From the NCBI GenBank assembly GCA_037693485.1, contig CM075345.1:7905501-7969500 (forward strand): a stretch of DNA of 64,000 bases, in the 5' to 3' direction. Under the pieces are notes generated by a model. It was not told where the DNA came from, ran no database searches, and saw nothing but the letters and a program-made list of their open reading frames with translations. Shown here piece after piece: positions 35,624 to 45,690 of this stretch (its first letter is position 1; each line of letters begins with the position of its first letter). The position numbers and the translations under genes were made by a program. Source of the stretch: Kitagawia praeruptora (Eukaryota; Streptophyta; Magnoliopsida; Apiales; Apiaceae).

Positions 35624-36299
35624 GTGAATATATCATCTAGATTGTTGCAGCAGTAAACACTTACTTTATCTAAATTCTCAATATTTTTGGAGTAAGTGTT
35701 GGCTGAAATATGATTTATAAATATTTCAAATCTGTTGCATATGCTGGAAAATCATACTTTCTTGTTAACTTGAAATTTCTATGAAATTTTGAGAGAATCA
35801 CTATTTAATTTGCTAGAATATTCTTCATTGAATATGACTGGTAAATTCTTAAAAGATAGTGAAAATTAATTTTTGTGAGTGATGAGTATATTTCGATACG
35901 TCAGACTTCTCAAATGGTTCACTATTCGACATCTTTAATAAGTCCCATTAGAGCACTCTCGAGTTCTCGAATAGAGTCTTTTAGAGATATCGAATAGAGG
36001 TATTCTTGACTTCTCGAATATGGTAATTGATTTTTCTAATGACTGAGTTCTCGAATGCTATATTTGAGTTCTCGAATCATTTGAAAAGGATGAATTCTCG
36101 CTGAATCTCAACCGATTTTGGATTTTTGTCTGAAATTTTAATTCACTCATAAAAACACATTTTATTTAATTTAGAATTATTTCTAAGTTGGATAACTTCC
36201 AGATGTGAGTTACCATCTGCTTGAGATATTGAATAAGCCTTTCAACTGCAAAAACTTAATTTCTTCTTCAATCTTCATTCTCTTTCTCTCTCTATACAA
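35624..36299 (+). other. Spacer between pol and extra frame, with four more HSE-like cores
   Basis: TTCTCGAA at 35964, 36011, 36048 and 36069, mirroring the LTR motif mainly in the opposite orientation. The spacer ends in a C/T-rich stretch just before the extra ATG; it may hold a promoter or splice acceptor for that frame. Confidence 0.5.
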
Positions 36300-39200
36300 A
36301 TGGCAAACACTCAACTCACCATACCCACTCAGACCAATTTCATTGCTATAACAAATGATGTGGAAGCACCAAATGCGAACTTCAAGTGCTTTGTTCGCTG
36401 GATGTCTGAATCATATATCAAGAATGCTCTATCAGCCAACCCAACTCTGTATCTGGACCTACTAGAACAGTTTGGGAGGACTACCACCGTGGAAGTCATT
36501 GCTCTTGAGAATGCTATAACCTCATATGTAGTCTACTACAAAATTCAAGGAAAGGATATCACTATCACTACATCTGACATGAATAAGGCACTGGATTTAC
36601 AACAAGTGGAGTATGACATACTGGCCACAAATGCACAGTTAGAAGAATTCTTTGAATTTATCAACTATTCAGATGCAATCAATCTTGGAAAGTTGAACAG
36701 AAAGAATCTAAGGAAAGAGTGGAGCTATGTATTTGCCACTCTCCTTCAAGTCTTCACTGCCAGGAAGTCTAGTTTTGACCAAATCAGTGCACCTGCACAG
36801 CAAATTGGCTATGCTTTGGCCTATGGGAGAAAGATTGATGTTGGACAGATCATTCTACAGGAACTATATGGGAGACTTGGTAAGAACACAACCAAGAGAG
36901 GTACTGAAATTTTCTTTCCTCATTTTATTCAATCTGTACTCAATTTTGTAGATAATAAATTGATTGAATTGCCTGGATTAGATAAGACTATAATAGGCTA
37001 CCCTAGATCCATGACCAAACTCATTTTTTGTAACTTGGAGACTAGGAATGATGTGGATGTAAGACTCAAAATAACTCCCCATATGGAGAGTCTATTTAGG
37101 ACTTACCCCCACAACATGCCAATATTTGATTCAAAATCTCAGTTAGCACAGCCCAAGAAAGTAGAACACAATGCTAACCCAGGGCTTGCTAACCAACCCT
37201 CTTAACCAAACACTCTACCAAACATTGAGCCAACTACATCATCCTCTCAAAAGAGTGATGTTAGTAAAAAGAAGAGAAATGAGATAGCTTCTGCACCATT
37301 AACCATCTTATCTGAAGCAGCATTGGTTGTAGAATTAGAAAGTGAGGAACTTGAGTCACCCCTTGTCAGGCCAAAGAAGAAGAAAACTAAAATCACCTCT
37401 CCATTCACACAAATGGCTGAAGTTGTAAAATCTAGGGCAAACAGTTCACTAGATGTATCCTCTCAACATGGTGCATCTATAGAATCAAGCATCATCCCCA
37501 ATGCACATACTTGTACAGAGTCAGCACCTGGGAGTGATAAGGCTGGTACCACACTGAGTGGAGAGCACATCACATTTGAAACTCCCTCTATTTCTCAAGG
37601 GGAGTTGCCAAAATCCATTCCACAAGACACTTCTATTCCAGAATCTACAACTGAAATTTCTTTGCAGTCTGCAACTCAAGCAATTGAGGAGCAACGACTT
37701 GATCATCAAGAATTCTTCTCTCTTGATGAGCCGACAACTTCAAGTGACAAGGTGCTTGACACTGTGCTCACCACCCAGAAACCACATTCATATGGTGAGG
37801 GAATGCTAGCTGGGGCATATCCCGATGACACCATCACAAACAAAGAGGATTCACTAGTTTTTACTAGAGACTCTGTGCCTGTGTCAACTACTGTTGTAAC
37901 TCATCCCACTCCTGTGAAGACAACAGTAGTAGAGTCATTCCATACGGTTGCAGAAGTTGCATCTGTAACTAAGGAGTCTAGCTTGCCTAGCTCTAACACT
38001 AACTTGGCTCAGGCCACCCTGTCAGAATGGCTGAGGCCTGTGCAACATGACAGTGTCTCAGGATCATCAACTGTTCCACCACTATTGACAGATGAAGCAC
38101 TTCATTGCTTAAATGTGGAACAGCTTGATGAGATCTCTAAAATAGCTCAACATCTCCTCACAGCAAATCTACCAAATGCCAACTATGAAGCTATTTTGCT
38201 CTGTCACAAAGAAGATGTTGAACATCAACAAGAGAAAATAGCAGATGAGGCTGAGAGAGATGGAAATATAGATGCATGGATGAGCACCACCAAAGAATGC
38301 ACCCTAGCTGAGGCTCTGCAGTACTTGAGAGAAGAATATATAACTACTCTTGGCTCAAATGCTCAAACTCTCTCACCTACTGATGTCTATGAAGCCATGA
38401 ATGAATCATACAAGGGAAGTCTAAAAGCCATTCACTATCTTGGAAAAGGGATGAAAACTGAAATTGCCAATATCTGCAGAGATACAACCAAGGAAGTGAG
38501 TGAGCTCAAGAGTAAATTCACAACTGAATTCCCTCCCCTAGCATCCACACTCAGAGAGATAAAGGAATGTAAGAAGACTTGCACCTCTGTGGACCATGAG
38601 CTACCTTCCTTGAAAGACAGCCTCATAAAGCTCACAAGTGAAATGGTCACCCTATCCTCTCAGACTCAGGATGCCAATGCCCTTCTCAAGGTTATGTGGT
38701 AGAATCAATATGGTGACAAAGTCATCTCTGAGGTACCTATGCATAACATGAGCAAGTATGAAGTGGAAAGGCTCCAGAAACAATCACTCTCCTCTTTCAT
38801 AGCTGAACATCTCAAGCCATCAATGGAAAAATTGGAAAAAAAAGTGTTTGATCAAAAAGTCTTCAATGCTGAGCTGAAAGAATCTGTCAATCTTCTGAAT
38901 GAAAAGTTGAACACTCAAGCTACTGCTCATGCTAATGTTCTTCTCAATCAATAACAGATGCTTTCTACAATAATGAAGCACATGGGTCTCCCTCTACCTG
39001 AAGACTCTTCAAACCCAAAGGTCATTCCTACAGCCTCTGTGCCTGACAACAAGCCTAAGGGGGAGAAGAGGACATCAAGGCATTCAAATCCAAAGGGGGG
39101 AGAAACCTCAAGAGAAACCTCAAGCCAAAGGCATAAAGCTAAATGAGGGTGGTCACCAAAAGGCTTCTAAATCCATAACTCATGTGCCAGGAAAAGGGAA

Positions 39201-41091
39201 AGCTAAAGTGGATGAGCCTCCTACCTCTCTGCCAGTTGTTACTCTACCAACTATACACATCACTACACCAATTGGCCAAAAGCAAACTATCACTACTACA
39301 GTGGTGGCAGGTTCCATGCCAAGTGATCTAGTCCAAGCCTCTAGACATGAAGATGACCCATTGGAAGCTAGTGTGATTACTGAGGCCAAGCTGATAGAAG
39401 TAGCAAATTTAGAGACTTATCATGATGCTGCATTCTTGAAGTTTCTGCAAGTCTCAAAGGCAAAGGTAGGAGGAGATACTTTGCTGTACAGAAGAAGCCT
39501 CAAAGACCAAATTAAATATCTAACAGTTATTCCAAGAAAGCTAAATCAAATCTTTCTCAAGGAAATCATGATGGTGACCAATGGCAAGATATGACACCTA
39601 TCTATTGACACCTTGAAAGCCCTTAAATTCACTGAGATTGATGCCATCTTTGAACTAATTGAGCAGAAAGGGGAGAACAACAAGAGTCTGTACACTGAAC
39701 TGAGAAATGGTCAACAAGCTAGGCTTCCTGAAGTATGCATCAAACCAAGAACCATCTTCTATCAGTCTGGTACAAAAATTCAAGATGTTAATCAGTTGGT
39801 TATCCCCAGTGATCTCACCCCTCGAAACTACAGACTCATCATTGCTGTTACTGATCAGCTACAAAAGAAGGGTGGAGTCAGAACTGCTGAAGAGTTGGAA
39901 GCACTACACATCCTAAGAACATTTATTGCTACTGGTACAATTCCAGAAATGGCTCAGCCTAGGAGGAATAAGGATGATAAAGATGATGACAAGAGTGATG
40001 GGAGGAGAAGTCATCACAGGAGTGATAAGGGTGATAGAGATGAGAAGAAGAAGAAAGATAACAAAGACAAGAAAGATGGTGATGATCAGGGCAAAGTCTA
40101 TGAGAGGAAGATTGGAAAACAGCAAGCCTTAGGCATTGCCTGCAGTAATCTCACCACAACACAAGACTCTAAGTCTAGGGTGAATACTGTTAGTAGTGAC
40201 CTAGCAAAATCTACATCTATGGCTTCTGCAACTGTTTTGCCACCTCAAGAAGAGAAGAATATTCAAGTCAAGAAACCATCTGTGTGTTTTAAAAAGCAAA
40301 CTGCTAATGGAATACTACAATGGTCTACAAACAAAGGTCACATGCTATTGCCAGGCAACCATGTAAAAAAGATCAAATTCAAACAAGCTGCAAGGAAACC
40401 AAAGCTATCCAAATCAAGGACTCTGACAATCTATCCAGGCTTAAAACTCCAACCATTCGATGAAGACTTTGATGAAGACCAATTGCAATATCTAAGAGCT
40501 CAAAGAATCTACTATGCTGCCATTATGAATAACTGCCTTGAGATTAAATATACTGATTGAAGGGAGAAGAAATTCAAACAAGGACAGTGTCAAAATTGGG
40601 GCAAGCTATATGAAATAAAAAGAATCATTGAATTATTAGATTCTGAAGACAAAGTGGAGAAAGTATTGAAGCGGGAGTTGATTGATTTTGTAAAGATGAA
40701 GAGAGACTATGCTGAGAAGATAAGAAAGGGGTGCTTTGAGAAATGGCTAGAAAGGGAGAAGGAGATTGATAGGCTGGAAGTTGAAGCAGAAAAGCTAAGG
40801 GCAAAAGGATTGTGTAGAGTTCAATTCAATCCCTATGTGGTGAAATATAGGAGGAGAAATGGAGATAATGTCAATATAAGAATGAACCTACTCAGTCACT
40901 ATCCTGCCAACATTCTGAAACCAGTACTTGAAGATTTCAAAGACTCTATCATGCTTGAAGAATTGGATGCTTTGGCAGAGATCATAAAGGCCATGGATGA
41001 GAATGCAAGAAAGGAGAAAGAAAGAAAACAGAAAGCATATGATGATCTACTAGCCAAAGCAATGGAGATGGAATCAAATGAGAATGGCTAG
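36300..41091 (+). pseudogene. Large extra frame of the copia element (about 1590 codons), function unknown
   Basis: Opens MANTQLTIPTQTNFIAITND and runs to 41091 with the same overall frame broken by TAA 37203, TAG 38700, TAA 38952, a frameshift near 39090-39110, TGA 39592 and TGA 40558. The N-terminal 300 residues (YLDLLEQFGRTTTVEVIALE, SAPAQQIGYALAYGRKIDVG, FFPHFIQSVLNFVDNK) resemble the plant transposon-protein domain found in retroelement extra ORFs; this is a tentative match. The middle is Ser/Thr-rich, then a coiled-coil region (about 38430-38950). The C-terminal part has a KDDKDDDKSDGRR-type charged tract and a helical, Lys/Glu-rich tail. No convincing signal peptide or transmembrane segment, so a classical envelope role is not supported. 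Confidence 0.7.
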
Positions 41092-41237
41092 CATTTCATC
41101 ATACTGTAAGATAATTCGTCTTGTAATTTCATTCATGTGCTCAATCAAATTTCATACATGTACCTTTCAAGTTTTATCTTTATGTTTGTTAGGCTTGTTA
41201 TCAGACATGAAATTGTGACTAATGGTCTCACTCACAA

Positions 41238-41249
41238 TTTGGGGGAGAT
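41238..41249 (+). promoter_or_regulatory. Polypurine tract
   Basis: tttgggggagat immediately before the 3' LTR, the plus-strand primer site. Confidence 0.85.
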
Positions 41250-42539
41250 TGTTAGTCACAGAGGCATGCCTGTTTACATCTAATAACAAGCCTAATTGTC
41301 TGTAATGCTTTGCATTACTTACATGACCTCTTAACTGAGGGAACCTCTAGTTGTAGAGCTTCTATTTGTTTTGTACTTGCAATATGCGTCAAATCCTAAT
41401 TGTATAACTGTACTTATATAGTCAAGAATAATGCTTGAAAGATGTTTCAAGGTTCATGCCTCAAGCAAGAAGATAAAGACTGTCAAATAATCACAGTTGG
41501 GATTTGAAGAAATGAAGAATTTGCCTAAGTACCAATTCGAGAAGTACTTTTGTCTATTCGAGAAGTCTAGCATTCGAGAAGTCAGAGATTCGATATCTAA
41601 GAAGACACTGTTCGATATCTCTGAATGAACTATTCGATATCTCATTCGATATCTCAGAGATTCGACATGTCTAAATGCTCTATTCGAGAACTCAAGAAGT
41701 CAACAAGTCAAAGTGGTATTCGAGTTCTCAAAGGGTCAACAAGTCAAAGTTCCATTCGATATCTCAAGGACTCTGAATGAACTATTCGATATCTCAGGGA
41801 TTCGACAAGTCAAGTGTTCTATTCGACAACTCAAAAAACCCTGGAGAAAGTACTATTCGAGAAGTGATTCGATATGTAAATCATACAGTATTCGAGAACT
41901 CAGAGTTATCTAATCCTAGTTCTCAAATCAATCACTTAGCCACTTCTCGAATACATTCTTGGAGACAAATTACTGAAGAAATTGTACAAGTCTGAAACCT
42001 GCAACAAGCCAATGCACTTTATGGACCACAATCTGTAACGTGCCCTGGAAAGCCTACAAGGAAGCTTGGAGAGATATAGAAGAGACAAAGAGCTAAATAA
42101 GTGGATCTGAACAGAACTTTGCAAAGTCAAATATGTAGCCATTTGGACACTTACTCAAAAAGGATAGACAGACCAGAAAGTAATTTGTTTTAGCTACCTT
42201 ATTTGTAGTAAGTAGGCTGTATTCATGTTCTATAAGGATACAGCCTCACTTTCTAAGTAATCATATTTTTTAGAGGAGAAGTTTTTCATACACACTTAAG
42301 ACATATCTCTCTTAGAAAAACGAAGCTGAGAATACTATCATTTGTATTCACAGATTGTAGCAACCTTTATCTAATAATATATTAGATTAAAGTGATATTG
42401 TGTCTTGTGTTATCTTTATCCACACCTATAAATTTGCACACACAAACACTTATCTGCTACACAGATTCAAGAACTAAGAAAAGTTCAAGAATCCATTCAC
42501 CCCCCCTCTGTATTCTTTTACTGTATTCAATACTCAACA
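41250..42539 (+). repeat. 3' LTR (1290 bp)
   Basis: Near-copy of 28552-29828. It retains most HSE-like cores but has lost one (ttctcaaatc in place of ttctcgaatc). It carries a 4-base and a 7-base insertion relative to the 5' LTR. Confidence 0.95.
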
Positions 42540-42555
42540 TATATATATATATAGG

Positions 42556-42935
42556 CCATTGCTCAAAGAAGAACACTTGTATATAAAGAACACTATAAAA
42601 TTCATTATAAAAGCTCATATAAAATTATTTTTAATAACAATTAAACTTTGATTATGAATAATAATAGAATCTAATATTAATTTAGCAACAATTTGAGATT
42701 AAAAACAACTAATTTCATTGTTATAAAAATATATGTAGGATTCTATCATAGATTCTATGATATTTATTTTTCAAATTTTAGATGAGATTATTTATATGCA
42801 ATAGGCCCCGCCAAGGGCACCTATTTTAAGTTTAGTGATTCTAATTTTAACAATACATTTTTCTTCAAAAAATAATGTGTTTTGATGGTGTTCTTCTTTG
42901 TTCTTTATATAAAGTGTTTTTTATGAAGTGCAACT
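42556..42935. mobile_element. Putative MITE with inverted ends
   Basis: Left caaagaagaacact...tatataaagaacac and right gtgttcttctttgttcttta are inverted relatives. It contains ggccccgccaagggc near 42804. No protein. Confidence 0.45.
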
Positions 42936-42948
42936 CATATATATATAG

Positions 42949-43336
42949 GCTAGCGTTCAAATAGAAATCAATTAACCTTAGAATAGAAACTAGAAATCTA
43001 CACTAAATAAATTATATTTCATTTATTTTAATGGCCCCGCTAGGGGCACCTTCACAAAAAACTTACAAAATTCTTGGCTCTATTCAACCAAAAAATTTAA
43101 AAAATAAAAAAAGTTATTGTTCACGTGCTGACGTCACTGCCACGTCATCACGTGAACAGTAACTTATTTATTTATTTATTTTATTATTTTTTATTTTTTT
43201 GTTGAATAGAGCCAATAATTTTATACGTTTTTTGTATTGGGGTACCCCTAGTTTGGTCATTAGATTAGCTTGAAATATTTAATTTAGGTTTAGTTTCTAG
43301 TTTCTATTCTAAGTTAGTTTCTATTAGAACAAGACC
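42949..43336. mobile_element. Foldback MITE with long inverted arms
   Basis: The arms GTTCAAATAGAAATCAATTA and (reverse complement of the right end) GTTCTAATAGAAACTAACTT continue inward with TTAGAATAGAAACTAGAAA on both sides. The centre is nearly palindromic, with TTCACGTG at 43120 and CACGTGAA at 43149. It contains ggccccgctaggggc at about 43033 and a relative at 43239. TA-rich flanks hide the target duplication. Confidence 0.75.
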
Positions 43337-43709
43337 ATATATATATATATATATATATATATAGTGGGAAAATAAATTATAGAAGATAATAAAATATTAT
43401 AATACATGTTTGACAATAATTTTAACGATGGTGTTTTAATTAATAGTAGATCCGACGATTCTCATTTATTTATCTTAAAACCTAACGGTTGTTATTGAGT
43501 GACCAAAAAGTGTGACAAAAAAAGAGTACCAAACCGACAACCAAATATACCCACCCTATTTCGCTTATAATAGTATAGTATAGCTTCTCTTGTGATTGTA
43601 AAATCCTAACACAACACAATTAGGAATTTTCGAACCATTGTGTGATTATCGTTTATTTTCTTATTCTTTTTTATTCGCTTTGGGTTTTGTTTTCGTTGTT
43701 GTATACACA
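43337..43709. other. TA repeat and Helitron 5'-end-like AT-rich DNA
   Basis: A (TA)n run at about 43337-43362. On the minus strand ctatactatactattataag at about 43585 resembles the Helitron starts at 20366 and 22548. No gene. Confidence 0.4.
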
Positions 43710-44170
43710 ATATATTCATGTCATTATGCTCAGCCTTCAAACAATTGTAATATGTTTTTATGTTCGGTTATTTAATTTTTCAACTTTTGAGTGTAAGATC
43801 TAGTACAAGTATTTATTAGAGAATCAATGATAAAGATGAAACCTCCTCTAGGCATATATGTATCTCCAGTCTTCACATTTAAAACTGTGATCTGTATACT
43901 TCTTACATACAAACAGAATAGGGCGGTGTGCTTTCTCAATAATCCATATTTCAGTGTCATTACTGTAATGTCCTCGGTGGCCACGGTCTTAACCGAGATT
44001 GTTCTTATAGGTTGCGAGTACCCTATGCTTGGGAGTCGGGAGATGCATCAGCCTTTGTACAAAAATAATTTTATGATTAGTTTTGTGAATACAGGGTGAA
44101 AAATAGCAAAAAAACATTCGGTCACATAAATTTCTCGGGCCTCTCTACTCTCATAGGAGTTTACCTCCTT
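43710..44170 (+). repeat. Dispersed repeat R1, copy 3 (partial)
   Basis: Matches the reverse complement of 8340-8760, including atgtcctcggtggccac and aagatgaaacctcctctagg. It is truncated on the right by a Tourist-like element. Confidence 0.75.
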
Positions 44171-44171
44171 A

Positions 44172-44509
44172 GGGGGTGTTTGGAAGTTAGAGGATTGGGG
44201 TTGAAATTAGAGGTTTTGGGTAGATTAAAGGTTTGACCAAATCAAACATCTAATGTGAGTGTTTGGTTGTTAGAGGTTTGAGTTAGAGGTTTGGGATCAA
44301 AAAGCTAATTTTGAAAAAGCTCATTTTAGGAGCTTTTTTAATTAGAGGTTTGCTATGTGTCGAAAAAAGTTACTCAAAAAGCTATTTACCAATCACTTTT
44401 ATTCAAAACAGCTAATTAAAATCCGCTAGTCAAAACAGCTAATTCAATTCACTAATCAAAACAGCTAATTCAATCAGCTACAGCTAACAGCTAATTGCCA
44501 AACAGGGCC
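44172..44509. mobile_element. Tourist-like MITE (PIF/Harbinger), 338 bp
   Basis: Terminal inverted repeats GGGGGTGTTTGG and, at the other end in reverse complement, GGCCCTGTTTGG. The target duplication TTA is at 44169-44171 and 44510-44512. Inside are several cagctaatt direct repeats. Non-coding. Confidence 0.75.
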
Positions 44510-44649
44510 TTAGTGTTGAATGTTTTTTTTTTTTTTTTTTTGCAATTTGTGAAATCTTTGTGGATTTTTTAGTTCAGTAAAATAGATTGAGTATATATTT
44601 TTGTCTCGTTTACTAATGTATCAAATTTTTGTCTCGTTTATAGAATGAG

Positions 44650-45690
44650 TTTTTTTTTTGCCGAGAAAAATGAATTTCATTAATTCAAATCGTTCATCAA
44701 TACATTAATGAACTCTGGATGGACATTATCCATCATCCATACACGATCAGCTATAGAACTACTATATCTCGCTACAAAGTGAGCTACGTTGTTCGCAGAC
44801 CGTTTAACAAACCTAATCGAAACATCCTTGCCCTTTAAATCCTCCAACAGAACCTTGCAATCCTCTATTATTCTGCCAAAATAAGATAGAAGTATTGCAG
44901 GACCTCAAATGGCTTGTACTGCTACTAGGCAATCTGTTTCCACCACTACTCCGCTAAGACTTTGTTCTTTCGTCTAACTTAGCGCTTCCCGAATACCCAT
45001 GGCCTCTGCAATTTCCGGGGAGATAATCCCTGGACAACATTTCGAACGAGCCTCAATCATCATGCCAGCATGGTTTCTTACTACAAATGCATAACTATAG
45101 CAGCTAGAGGACTCGAATATCGCAACATCTGTATTAACCTTAATCTTATTATCTTTTAGAAGGACCCAGTGCTCATCACCATCCTCTTGGTTCATCAAAC
45201 CAAGGAAGTGATCAAAGGATTTGTCTTGAGCACTATACCACTGACTAAGGACCACATTAGCAGACAATACAACATCTTCAACCTCCATCCCCCGTTGGTT
45301 CCAAACCATCTCGTTCCTACTCTTCCATATTGACCAACACAGTATAACACCTAGTTGTCTTTTCTTTGTACTAAGGACCACATTAGCAGATACTACAACA
45401 TCTTCAACCTCCATCCCCCGTTGGTTCCAAACCATCTCGTTTCTACTCTTCCATATTGACCAACACAGCATAGCACCTAGTTGTCTTTTCTTTGTATCCC
45501 AGCTGTCAAAAGAATTCAATAACCAGTCTACAAATGAGTCTTGTAAATAATTCCTTCTATTATCTCCAAACTTCTCCCGGCATGCTTGAGCAAAAGAACA
45601 CAATAAAAGAACATGATGAATGGTTTCCACTTCATTATTACACATAGGACAGAGTGGATTAACATCCACTTTTTTTGTGCGAAGCTGCGA
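44650..45690 (-). mobile_element. 5'-truncated LINE (RNase H end)
   Basis: The minus strand ends in an A-run at about 44650-44660. The coding part covers the end of the zinc finger and RNase H. A T-rich stretch (44521-44541) and AT-rich DNA flank it; no clear target duplication. Confidence 0.8.
44690..45669 (-). pseudogene. LINE ORF2 C-terminus with an internal 126-bp tandem duplication
   Basis: zf-RVT (CPMCNNEVETIHHVLLLC) then RNase H (KVNTDVAIFE, PEIAEAMGIREALS). A 42-codon block (TKKRQLGxxLCWSIWKSRNE...) occurs twice in tandem, period 126 bp and in frame. After 44974 a stop and a shift break the frame; the remaining RNase H end (KRSANNVAHFVARYSSS) is still readable to about 44690. Confidence 0.8.

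Larger units (their letters stand above)
28552..42539 (+). mobile_element. Complete Ty1/copia retrotransposon, SIRE/Maximus-like, about 14 kb
   Basis: Two LTRs, a primer-binding site, gag, pol, a long extra frame, a polypurine tract, and a 5-bp target duplication TATAT (28547-28551 and 42540-42544). RT and integrase order (protease-IN-RT-RNase H) makes it copia. The length, two CCHC knuckles and extra coding region after pol point to the SIRE/Maximus lineage, which is an inference. By eye the LTRs differ at about 40 sites plus three small indels in about 1280 bp, roughly 3%. About eleven stops or frameshifts make it non-autonomous now. Confidence 0.93.

Noticed and set aside
36300..41091. Retroviral-type envelope gene
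   Set aside because: No clear signal peptide, transmembrane segment or furin-like site was seen.
28552..42539. Defective copia copied in trans (young LTRs but many lesions)
   Set aside because: With about 3% LTR divergence, roughly eleven stops or shifts in about 11 kb of coding sequence is near what neutral decay after insertion would give.
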